From positions 1 through 64,000 of the forward strand of contig JAFVNW010000055.1 of assembly GCA_017506175.1 (NCBI GenBank): a stretch of DNA of 64,000 bases, given 5' to 3'. The position numbers and the translations under genes are program-made. The notes below the pieces were generated by a model. It saw only the letters and a program-made list of their open reading frames with translations, was not told the DNA's origin and searched no databases. Origin of the DNA: Bacteroidales bacterium. Lineage in GTDB: Bacteria; Bacteroidota; Bacteroidia; Bacteroidales; WCHB1-69. Below, in pieces: positions 23,939-35,500 of this stretch (positions within the stretch are counted from its first letter, which is position 1; each line of letters starts with the position of its first letter).

Positions 23939-24516
23939 ATATAAGATTACTACTGTTGCGATAAATTCATGTGTATAAATATATCAGTCAAGCGATTTGC
24001 TTTGTCGCTTGGTCTGGCCTCTCGTGGCGAGATGTTTTCTTACACTGGCACTGCAGTGCCAGCACGGTGGATATTCCCCTTCTATTCTAGAAGGGGTGCC
24101 GGCAGGCGGGGTAGTAATATAAAACATCAGAATTCCTTGTGAAAAACAACCATCATCAATGATATTTGAATCAACGACCACTATATCCATAATCTACTTG
24201 AAAACAGCGAGTTGACAGGCTTTGCACGTATCGGGTTCGGGATTGCAATAGAGCTTGACGGAGATTCACACAATGAAAGACTGACTATTAATTCAACAGG
24301 ACAATCTATATCAAAAAAGAATGATGATGCCTATATTACTACCCCGGCCTTCGGCCACCCCTTCTTTAAAAGAAGGGGAGTATTCGCTACCGCACTTGTC
24401 GTGCGTAAAACGGAATTGATTTCAAATCGTAAATTCGACAAGTGTCTATAACACTCTGTGCATCAAAGCATTTTCAGTGATTATTAAAGATTATCGCAAC
24501 AGTAGTTATATAAGAT
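23939..24516. mobile_element. Non-autonomous insertion element with 16-base TIRs and 9-base target duplication
   Basis: ACTACTGTTGCGATAA (23949-23964) is repeated inverted at 24491-24506. Directly outside, with one extra T on each side, ATATAAGAT occurs as a direct repeat at 23939-23947 and 24508-24516, as expected for a target-site duplication. The ~560-base body has no transposase. It holds a perfect palindrome around CACTGGCACTGCAGTGCCAG (~24041), one copy of the 87-base repeat (24073-24158), a second related ACTACCCCG...AGAAGGGG unit (~24337-24390), and a short frame with IELDGDSHNER, which recalls DUF559 nucleases and may be captured debris. Confidence 0.75.
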
Positions 24517-24558
24517 AAAAAAACGAAATTCGGGATTGTGATTTTCAAATAAAAGTAT

Positions 24559-24566
24559 TATCTTTG
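24559..24566 (+). promoter_or_regulatory. -7 box of recJ
   Basis: TATCTTTG, 27 bases before the ATG at 24594 and 42 bases outside the mobile element, so the insertion left the core promoter intact. Confidence 0.65.
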
Positions 24567-24593
24567 CGCGCCTTAATTTAACATAAGTAGACG

Positions 24594-26360
24594 ATGGAAA
24601 AACGATGGATTCTTAATACTGCCCCTGACACCGAAGAAGTGGAGAAATTAAGTCGAGAGCTCTCCATAGAGAAGCCCTTGGCTGCACTGCTCATCAACCG
24701 TGGCATCCGCACCAAAGAGGATGCCGACCTGTTCTTCAACCCCGACATCACCAAATTGCACGACCCATTTCTGATGAAAGACATGGACAAGGCCGTTGAC
24801 CGCCTGTCCAAGGCCATCATCGACAATGAAAAAATCCTGATTTACGGCGACTATGACGTGGACGGCACTTCCGCTGTCGCTTTGGTCTATTCGTTTTTAA
24901 AAGAGATCATCGGCTCCGACTACAAGAATTACATCGAATACTACATTCCCGACCGCTATTTGGAGGGCTACGGCATCTCTGATCAAGGCATTGAGTACTG
25001 TCACGCCAACGACTTCACCCTGCTGATTTCCCTCGACTGCGGCATCAAGGCCAACGACAAGGTGGATTTAGCCAACGGCTATGGTATCGACGTCATCATC
25101 TGCGACCACCACCTTCAGGGGGACGAGTTGCCGAAGGCCGTTGCCGTTCTTGACCCCAAGCGCACCGGCTGCCCCTACCCCTACAAAGAACTATCGGGGT
25201 GTGGTGTCGGATTCAAGCTGGTTCAGGGCTATTGCAAGAAATTCAACCTGCCCGACCAACTCTGGCTCTCCATGCTGGATTTGGTGGCCATCAGCATCGC
25301 TTCCGACATCGTGGCCATCACCGGCGAAAACCGAATCCTCGCCTACTTCGGCCTCATCATCATCAACCGCTTCCCGCGCGTCGGCATCAAGTCCATCATC
25401 GAACAGTCGGGCATCAAGATTCACTACCCGCCCACCGAAAAGACCATCTTCAACCGTGTCATCTCCATCACCGACCTCGTCTTCAACGTGGGGCCGCGCA
25501 TCAACGCAGCCGGCCGCATCAACACCGGCCGCGAATCTGTGTCACTGCTCATCTGCGACGACGAGGACAAATCCTTCAACATCGGCAAAAACATCAACGA
25601 GCACAACGATGAGCGCCGCAAACTGGACAAAATCGCCACCAGCGAAGCCATTGACATCATCCTCTCCAACGACGAGTATCGCGAACGCAAGAGCATCGTC
25701 CTATACAACCCGACTTGGAACAAGGGCATCATCGGTATCGTCGCATCCCGGATTGTAGAGGAGTTCTACCGCCCCACCATCATTCTGACCAAATCCACCG
25801 ACGGACTGATTACCGGCTCCGCCCGTTCCATCAAGGAGTTCAATATCTATAACGGCATCAACTACTGCGCCGACCTGCTCGAACACTTCGGAGGACACAA
25901 CTATGCAGCCGGCCTTTCGCTCAAGGAAGAGAACCTGAAGGCATTTATAGATAAATTCGAGGAGTTCGTCTCCAACGAAATCCAAGACGAGACCACCTTG
26001 ATCCCTGAAATCGATGTGGATATGGGACTCGACCTGACCGACATCACCCAGAAGTTCGTGGAGCACTTGAAGATGTTCGCACCGTTCGGACCAGGCAACA
26101 TGGCGCCCGTATTCCTGTCGCGCCATTTGGTGGAAGAGGGCAACGGCCGCATCGTGGGCGAGAAACACATCAAAATGCGCGTCTGCTACCGCAACCGCAA
26201 CTGCCTGCCCATCGACGCAATCGCCTTCAACCAAAAAGACAACTTCGACCTCGTCAGAAAAGGCCAGGATTTCGATATGCTCTATCACGTGGAAGAAAAC
26301 ACGTGGAACAACATCACCACGATTCAGCTGAATGTCAAGGACATCCACGCCAGCGAATAG
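24594..26360 (+). CDS. recJ: Single-stranded-DNA-specific exonuclease RecJ
   Basis: This 588-residue DHH-family 5'-3' ssDNA exonuclease functions in recombination and mismatch/base-excision repair. Motifs in order: LIYGDYDVDGTSAVALVY (motif I, ~residues 81-98), SLDCGIKANDKV, IICDHHLQGDELP (DHH, ~165-177), GCGVGFKLVQ, INAAGRINTGRES (~305) and the DHHA1 region with LLEHFGGHNYAAGLSL (~430). The OB-fold C-terminus includes FAPFGPGNMAPVF. Length and motif set are complete. It is monocistronic. Confidence 0.96.
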   Translation: MEKRWILNTAPDTEEVEKLSRELSIEKPLAALLINRGIRTKEDADLFFNPDITKLHDPFLMKDMDKAVDRLSKAIIDNEKILIYGDYDVDGTSAVALVYSFLKEIIGSDYKNYIEYYIPDRYLEGYGISDQGIEYCHANDFTLLISLDCGIKANDKVDLANGYGIDVIICDHHLQGDELPKAVAVLDPKRTGCPYPYKELSGCGVGFKLVQGYCKKFNLPDQLWLSMLDLVAISIASDIVAITGENRILAYFGLIIINRFPRVGIKSIIEQSGIKIHYPPTEKTIFNRVISITDLVFNVGPRINAAGRINTGRESVSLLICDDEDKSFNIGKNINEHNDERRKLDKIATSEAIDIILSNDEYRERKSIVLYNPTWNKGIIGIVASRIVEEFYRPTIILTKSTDGLITGSARSIKEFNIYNGINYCADLLEHFGGHNYAAGLSLKEENLKAFIDKFEEFVSNEIQDETTLIPEIDVDMGLDLTDITQKFVEHLKMFAPFGPGNMAPVFLSRHLVEEGNGRIVGEKHIKMRVCYRNRNCLPIDAIAFNQKDNFDLVRKGQDFDMLYHVEENTWNNITTIQLNVKDIHASE

Positions 26361-26427
26361 CAAAATTGAAACGATAGCTACAATTTCAATTTAGAAAGTT
26401 ATAAAAGCGCGTAAGCATAAAAAGTTG

Positions 26428-26479
26428 TATCTTTGCCGCCTGATTATTATGGTAGAGACGTGCCATGGCGCGTCTCTAC
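26428..26479 (+). promoter_or_regulatory. Promoter and 5'-UTR palindrome of the giant C10 protease gene
   Basis: The -7 box TATCTTTG (26428-26435) is followed by the 28-base palindrome at 26452-26479 (arms GTAGAGACG/CGTCTCTAC around GCCATGGC). It would fold into a hairpin in the leader ~35 bases ahead of the ATG at 26515. It belongs to the same palindrome family as 36925-36952, 37057-37084 and 38668-38695. Confidence 0.7.
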
Positions 26480-26514
26480 CATGTCAACAAGATATCCATC
26501 AAATACAAAAAATT

Positions 26515-29500
26515 ATGAAAAAAATCACGACCCTTTTCGCAATGCTGATCTGTGCCATCACGATGATGGCCTCACCCGTAGAGCCAGAACAGGCACGGAT
26601 TGTCGCTCTTAATTTTATGATGCAAAAATCGCCGGCGGTGACACGCAGCACCGATTGCACGTTGGCCTATACATGGAGCAACGACCGCAGCGACGCGCTG
26701 TTCTATGTCTATAACGTGGGCGGCGGCTTCGTCATTGTGGCGGCCGACGATGCGGTGACACCCGTGCTGGGCTATTCCACCACTGGGAGTTTCAACCCGC
26801 AGAACATCCCCGCCAACTGTGCCGCATGGCTGCAAGGCTATGCCGACCAGATTGCCTACGTGAGGGAGCACAGCCTTTCTGCTTCGGAAAGAGTGAGCCA
26901 GGCATGGACGGAATTGGTGGAGGGTCGCGAACCTGTGCGCAGCGGCAATTCCCGCTCCATAGCCCCATTGCTCACCACCACGTGGAACCAGTCGCCTTAT
27001 TACAACGAACTTTGTCCCGGCGAAGGTGACGACCAAGCCGTTACCGGCTGCGTGGCCACCGCCATGGCGCAGATCATCAACTACCACCAATATCCATTGC
27101 ATGGCTATGGTTCACATAGTTACGACCACTCTACATACGGAGAAATCGCATCGGATTTTGCCAGCAGCACCTACCAATTTGATTTGATGCCCGACTATTT
27201 GAACTGGAGTTCTTCGACAGCGCAGGTGAACGCTGTGGCCACCCTGATGCGCGATTGCGGCATAGCCGCCAATATGAATTACGGTGTTTATGAAAGCGGT
27301 GCCTCCGACTATGCTGCCCGTGCGGCCTTTATCAATCATTTCGGCTACGATGCCCAAATCGCCATCAAAAGCTACCGCTATTCAACCGGATACGGATGGC
27401 CCACCCAATACGCCACCGCCATCGTCTATTCCGACAGCGTTTGGATGGAGATGCTGAAAGCCGAGTTGGATGCGCAAATGCCTGTCTTTTACAGCGGAAC
27501 CGGAACCTTTTCCGGACAGAACGGGACGGGACACGCTTTCGTATGCGACGGCTACGATGCCAACAACTTCTTCCATTTCAACTGGGGTTGGGGCGGATCT
27601 TACGACGGCTACTTCAAGTTGGACAGCATCAAAACCGACGACTATTATGTCAGCAGTGGCATCGCCGGTGACCAACCCAGTTCGGGATTTTGGATTGACC
27701 GTGACCACATTGTCGTTTTTGCCCATCCAAATGAAAATGCGCACACGCTTTTGTTTAACTATGGTGGGACGACCTCACGAACCATTTCCCAACCTACCCT
27801 TATTTCCCATGCCAACGGTTTGAATGACTATTCTTGCGTCGGCTATACGAACTCTTACACCAACACCCTGACACTCTATCCTGCCAATGAGGAAGAACAA
27901 TTGAAACTGGATGTTTTGGCACTCAGTTTCGACCTGGAAGTTTACGACGGAGAGGATACGGATGGCACCCTTCTCGCCTCCAATCCTGCTGCCGGGACCA
28001 CCCTTATTTCCACAACGGGTGCCCTGACTCTCTATTTTTCAGGATCATTGAGATGCTACGACACACGCTTGCAAGTGGAGCCCGTTTCCTGTGTGCCATT
28101 CGTGCAAAACATGATGTGCCTTGAAAAGAGCCACCAGAGCGCATCCCTTTCGTGGGAAGTGCTTCAGAGGGATCTGTTCCCCCACCACGCTTTCAACTGG
28201 CAGCTCGAATACGGACCGCAGGGATTTGAACCCGGCACCGGCACCATCCTCAATCCTGACGACACTACAGCACTCCTTACAGGCTTGGAAGCCGGCACCT
28301 ATTACGATGTATACCTCAGCTACACCTGTATGAACGGGGAAACCATAACGCTGGAACCGTTCACCTTCCGGACTGCCTACATGGCCGACTGCTACGAGCC
28401 TATCGGCAACGGCACTGCCACGCTGGGATGGACAAGTTCGGGAAACTACCAGAAACGCCAATGCGTGTCGCAACAAATCTTCACTGCCGCCGAGTTAGCC
28501 GCCTCCGGACTCTCTGCCGGCGACGCGCCATCCACCATCTGGGTGCAATTCCCCTACAATCCCGACATACGAACAGTGGGCATCTATATGGGACAAACCT
28601 CCAAGACAGGGTTCGAGAGCACAACCGACTGGTTTGACTCTGAAGATCTCACCCCTGTTTATCCTGAAGCACAAACCCTTCTCACCAATGCAGAACCCGG
28701 GTATTGGATGCCACTTCACTTTGAGAACACCATCACGTGGGATGGGCAGAGCAACCTCGTCATCGCTTTCGTCATCTCCAAAGAAGACACCTATTTTAAT
28801 GAGTATCGGGATTTCCCGTTTTATGGAAAAGCCCACCATGAGAACAATTGCCTCTCGTGGTTTGGATCGACAACAGATTTTTCCACCAGCAATACGGGAC
28901 AATTGAGTAACTATTTGACTAACATTAGGTTCTGCGCCATCACTTCCTGCATGACACCCACCAACCTGACCGCTGCCACCGTATCGCGCACGGAGGTACA
29001 GCTCAACTGGGACAGAATGTACCGCGAAAACGAATGGACGGTGGAGTACGGACTCAGCGGCTTTGAGCATGGCAGTGGTACTTCTGTGACCGTGACCGAC
29101 AATCCGACCACTGTCATCGCCAATCTGGAGCACGGCACTTACGACTTCTATGTGCGGGCCGAGTGCGGCGGCAGCAACCACAGCGACTGGCGGATGGTTT
29201 CCGTGAATGTGATGGGCAGCGACGACTGCGCCGAGTTTGTCGGCAACGATCTGTCCAGCGGAAATCTGGTCTCTGCGATAAACAGATCCTATAATTATTC
29301 CCAATCACAGCAGATATTCACCGCCGATGCCCTTCGTGAAATGGGCGTAATGCCCGGAGAACCGATGTATGCCCTTTCCGTACAATACAACTACGCCTCA
29401 TCCGCAACAAGAAAGATGGCAGTCTATATGGCCAATACCGAGAAAACCGCTTTTGCCAACAGCAGCGACTGGTTCAACACGGGCGTGCTCACCAACGTGT

Positions 29501-32500
29501 TTCCCGAAACCAATTTCACTTTCCAAGCGAAAGAAGATGGTGAAAACTACCGCTGGGCCACCTTCAACTTTGAGGTTCCCTATGTGTGGGACGGCACCAG
29601 CAACGTAGTAGTGGCATTCACCGATAACACAGGAACGGCAGGCAGTACTAATTACTCCGACAACAGATTCTACCAGCATACAGGAAACGCCAACAACACC
29701 CTATTCTGGCAAGGTTCTGAGCTCCCAACCTCCTCATCCTACGGCTACACCAGCAACTATCTCAGTAACATCCGCTTCTGCGAGGGCTGTATGCATCCCG
29801 TCAATATCACCTACGAGACACCCTCTCGCCATGAGATCGTCTTTACGTGGCACCCCGGCCACGAGGAGACGGAATGGCGGGTGGAATACGGGCCTGCGGG
29901 CTTTGAGCAAGGCACCGGCACAATGGTGACGGTGAGCGGTGAGCCGACCCTGACTGTTTCACAACTCGGTCGTGGCGGCTGGGACTTCTATTTTGCATCA
30001 GACTGCGGCAACGGCAACAGCAGTTTATGGAAGAAAGTTTCTGTCATTATGGGCGAAGGGAATACAGAATGCTTCCAGATTGGCAACGGAACTGTAACCA
30101 ACAACACATATCCTATCGGATATGGCAGCAGCGATAATTATTACACCTATGTACAAGAACTCTACACAGCCGATGAACTGTCCTCCGAAGGTCTAACTGC
30201 AGGCGGTATCATTCAATCCCTCTCCTTCCAATACAGCGGAAGCAGCAAAAGCAAAGATCCCATAACCATTTGGTTGGCACACACATCACGCACAAGCATG
30301 ACCACCAACGCTGGCTTTATTCCCACCTCTGAAATGCAGCAGGTTTTCTATGGTGAGGTCAATATGTCGGAAGGGTGGATCAACATCCCTTTAGACCGGT
30401 CATTCGTTTGGGACGGCAGCAGCAACGTAGTGGTGGCTGTGCTGAACAACAGCGGAAATACAGATGACCGCAACACTGTTTTCTATGGCAGTAACCTTTC
30501 TGGTTATGCACTTTGCCACAACACATGGAAAACCATCGATCCCGACAACAGTTCTTGTTCTACGCTCTCTTTCCGTAATAACATTTTATTTTGTAGTGAT
30601 AATGGCTGTGCCTTGCAACGCACCCTTGATGCCATTGTGAATGAAGGCGACAGCTACGACTTCTACGGACGAAGCATCAGCGAACAGGGTACTTACACCC
30701 ACCGCTTCTATGTGGATGAAGAGTGCGACAGCTTGATTACCCTGAACCTGACCGTACGCAAGATTATCTATGTCACTCCCACGGGCGCCGGTTCGCACAG
30801 CGGAGAATCGTGGCAGCACGCTATGGAATTGCAGGAGGCTATGGACGCCGTAAACACCTATACGGATGTCACTCCTTTCATTTATGTGAAGAAAGGAACA
30901 TACACTGGCAACACATCCGGTGCCAACAGCTTTGAAATCAGGCCCAACGTGCGGGCATACGGCGGTTTCAACGGCAACGAAGGACCCTATTTTGACCTCA
31001 ACGACCGCAATCCTTCCAACGTCTCTACCCTCAACGGTAGCAACGCCCGCCGCGTGCTGTACCAGAGCGAGGACTTCACTGCCGACAGACCATCCCTTTT
31101 CGACGGGTTCACCATCAGGGGCGGTACCGTGGACAATGTGGGTGAAGGCGGGGCGGCCTATATCCGCCAGAACTGCACCCTGCGCAACTGCAAAATCACC
31201 GCCAACAACGCCTCCATATCGGGCACTACCGCCAACATCACCCGCTCAGGTGTGGCCGTGTATAACAACGGCGGCAGGTTGGAAAACTGCGAAATCTACA
31301 ACAACAACATCACCCTTTCGGGTACCGGCAGCGGACACAAGGTGTGGGGCGTAGGTGTTTACAGCACCAATGGCACCATCGAGAACTGTACCATGCGCAA
31401 CAACACCACCGTCTATGACGGGGCCGGCAACAACTGGAACGTGTATGGCGGCGGTATCTATTTGGAAAATGACAACACCCTCGCCAACAGCAGCATCACC
31501 CTCAACAGCGCATCCGACGGCGGCGGCGTGTGCGTGCGCAACACCAACAGCTCAGCATTCGTCTCCGTCAGCAATTGTATCATCAGCAACAACACGGCAC
31601 GGGGCAACGGCGGCGGCGTGAATGTTTACAATAGCAATAACGGAGTTGGTATCTTCACCCAATGCCTGATTGGCAACAACGTGTCGGGGGGCAACGGCGG
31701 CGGCATCTATGACGGGAACAATTCTGTATTTAATAGCTGCGACATCGTGCGCAATGCGGCGGCGACCAACGCAGGCGGCGTCTATTCCTACAACGGCACC
31801 ACTTTCAAAAACTCCATCATTTGGGGTAACAAAGTGGGCAATAATGCCAACCATATCGCCGCTGCCAACGGCAAGTACTTCACCTTCGTCAATTCCGCAT
31901 TCCCCGGCTACTACAGCGGCGCCCTCACCTTGCAGGAAGAGAACAGCGGCACGGGAATGGGTTATCCGAACTTCACCAACCCCACCGCCGAAGCAGGCGC
32001 GGATGCCAACAATGCCATCGGTGACTGGACATTGCAGGAGGGTTCCTTCTGTATCGGTTTGGGAAACAACAGCTTGTCCACTACAGAAACCGACCTCAAC
32101 GGAAACGACCGCATCCAGCAGGCGCGTGTGGATATCGGTGCCTTCGAATCCGCCTTCGATATGGCTTTCCCGTTACACCCTGAAACGCCCAGCAATATAA
32201 TATATGTAACCACCACGGGCGCTGGGTTGCAGGACGGTTCCTCTTGGAGCAACGCCACCAGCGACCTGCAATATGCAATGGTCTTGGCCTCCGGGTGCAC
32301 CCCGCCGGCCTCCGTATGGGTGGCAAAAGGCACCTACACCTGCGAAAGACCCTACATCGTTCACCCCAATGTGGCCGTCTATGGCAGCTTCGCAGGCAAC
32401 GAGCCGTACAACTACGACCTCTCGCAGCGTGACTTCGAGAACAATGCCACTATCCTCGACGGCGACCGCCTTTACCGCGTGTTAGACAAAACCTGCCCGT

Positions 32501-35500
32501 TCGCAGCCACCTCCAACACCACCTATTATACAGAATCCGTAACACTCAATATGCCCGCAACGGGTTCCATGGACATCACGGCGTGCGAGGGCACCATCTA
32601 CGACGACGGTGGTCCGAACGGAAACTTCTCGCCCAACTGCAATGGCGAAATCATCATCCGTTCCTACAATCCATACAGTACCATCACACTTTCAGGAAAT
32701 TACAACAACAATTATTCTGCCCGTCTGAAAATATATGACGGTGTCGGAGGAAGGGAACTCGGCAACTACAACTACGATGGCACTGTGTCGTTGACCTCTA
32801 CCAGCGGAGTTCTGGTGGTGCAGTTCACCTCAGGAAGCGGTTCCCTGACGACTGGTTTCGCCCTCCAGTTTACGTGCAGCGACTGCGAACCCGAGGCGCA
32901 CGAAAGCACCGTTGACTTCCGCAATGGCGAAAGTCTGTTCGACGGCTTCACCGTACAGAACGGCTACGACCGCAATGCCAGCTTCGGCGGCGGCTACCTC
33001 TTGGCCCACACCGACCTGCTGAACTGCACCTTCACCAACAATCTGGGCAGCGGTGTCCACGTTGAGGAGAGTGCGGTTGAAAACTGTACCTTCACCCATA
33101 ACGGTGCCAAGGGCTTCGACGGCAGAAAACTGACCATCCGGAACTGCCGCTCCGCCCACAATTCCACGTATGGAATCAGCGGGTCTGAACTCACCATTTC
33201 CAACTGCGTGGTGGAGGACAACTCAAGCGATGGCATCTATTACACCGGCAACTGCGACGTGGAGAACAGCATTATCCGCAACAACAGATACGGCATCTAC
33301 CTCTACAGCGGTTCCGGCAAAATCAGCGGATGTACCATCAGCGGAAACAGAAGCTACGGCATCTACAACGGCTCCAGCAACACACAGGTGTTCAACACCT
33401 CCATTATCAACAACGATGGAACAGGTCTGTATGCCTACGGCGGTCTGTATGTAAACGTGAATGTGGCCAACAACACCGGCATCGGCGTGTATGCGAGCAA
33501 CGGAGCGCAGTTTACCAACTGTCACATCGTGAAGAATTTATACAATAACAATAGTTCCACCACGGGGGCAGGCGTAAGCAACGGCAACAATGGAACGAAC
33601 CAGTTCACCAACTGCGTGATCTGGGGCAACAAGACCAAGAACAATCGAGTGAATATTTCGGGAACGAATGCCACCTACGCCTATTGTGCGGTGGAAGGCG
33701 GCGTGGACGGCACAGCCAACATCACCTTGGACACCCTCAACAGCGGCGACGAACCAGGTGCCTATTATCCGAATTTCACGAACCCGTCTGACACAGCAGG
33801 TGCGGTCGGCAACTACCACTACGACTACACGCTTGCCGCCGGCTCCGCCTGCATCAACCAAGGTATCGCCAACACCACCTCCCTCAACCTGCCGATGTAC
33901 GACCTCGCCGGCTCACTCCGTATTAAACAGGGCCGCATCGACATCGGTGCCTACGAGTACGGCGGCCTCATCGTCAACCGCGTAAGCGACACCATCTGCC
34001 TCGGCGAGGATTTCTGGTACGGCGATGAATACGTTTATCCTGAAGAAGCGGGACTGTATCTCGACACCTTCACCTATTATGAAAACAACATCGACTATAT
34101 CGCCTACATATCCCTGCAAACCAACGAGAATTACAATATCCTCATCGACACTGCCATCTGCGAGGGCGAATCCGTATTCTTTGATGGTGAAGCCCGGACC
34201 GAAACAGGCGAGTACACCGCCTACGAATACACCTCCACCGGCTGCGACAGCATCGTCACACTGAATCTCACCGTGCTTCCCCATTCCTTATCCTCCTTCA
34301 GCGCCACTGCCTGCGACAGCTACACATGGAATAACGAAACCTATTACGAAAGCGGTGACTACCAGCAGCTTTTCGTGGCCGCTAACGGCTGCGACAGCAC
34401 CGTCACCCTACACCTCACCATTAACGGAAGCAGCGAGTACGAGTTTGACCAAACTGCCTGCATGGTACACAACTGGAACGGCATCTCCTACCGACAAAGC
34501 GGCGACTACACCCAGACGTTCCGCAACCACGCCGGCTGCGACTCTACTGTCACCATGCACCTCACTGTCCTCGATGTACTTGAAACGGAGTTTAGCGTCA
34601 CCGCCTGCGACAGCTACACATGGAACGATGAGACCTACACCACCAGCGGCGACAAGGTACAATATTTTGAAAGTGCCCTCCATTGCGACAGCATTGTCAC
34701 CCTCCACCTCACCCTCAACCGCTCGAAAGTGTCAACCGAACGCCTGACGGCCTGCGACAGCTACACGTGGAACGACCAGACTTACACCGAAAGCGGCACC
34801 TACCAGCAGGTGTTTACCGCCACCAACGGTTGCGACAGCACCGTCACCCTCTACCTCACCATTAATCATACCAACGAATACGAATTCGCCGACGAAGCCT
34901 GCGACACCTACGTCTGGAACAACCAAACTTACGAAGAAAGCGGGGACTACCAGCAGGTACTGATCAACGCCGAGGGTTGTGACAGCACCGTCACCCTCCA
35001 CCTCACTATCCTCCATTCCAACAGCTTCGAGTTCGCGGACGAAGCCTGCGACACCTACGTCTGGAACAATCAAACTTACGAAGAAAGCGGTGACTACCAG
35101 CAAGTGTTGACCAATGCCGAGGGTTGCGACAGCACCGTCACCCTCCATCTCTCCATCAAACATTCCAACAGCTATGAGTTTGCCGACGAGGGCTGCGACA
35201 ACTACACATGGAACAACCAGACTTACTACGAAAGCGGCGACTACCAGCAGGTGCTGACCAACGCCGAGGGCTGCGACAGCACTGTCACACTCCACCTCAC
35301 CATCCATCCATCCACCACCTCCGAATTTACTGACGAAGGCTGCGACAGCTACGTATGGAACGATCAGACTTACACCGAAAGCGGGGACTACCAGCAGACA
35401 TTCACCAATGCGGCAGGCTGCGACAGCATCGTAACCCTCCACCTCACCATCTATCCCACCTACCAAACCCAACTCGAAGAAACCATCTGCCAAGGCGATC

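Noticed and set aside
24212..24451. 79-codon frame inside the mobile element as a gene
   Set aside because: Only IELDGDSHNER is suggestive; the frame runs into a dispersed repeat and lacks a start signal, so it is treated as debris.
26425..26514. Longer N-terminus for the giant protease
   Set aside because: It begins at the promoter box and translates the palindrome; the signal peptide starts at 26515.
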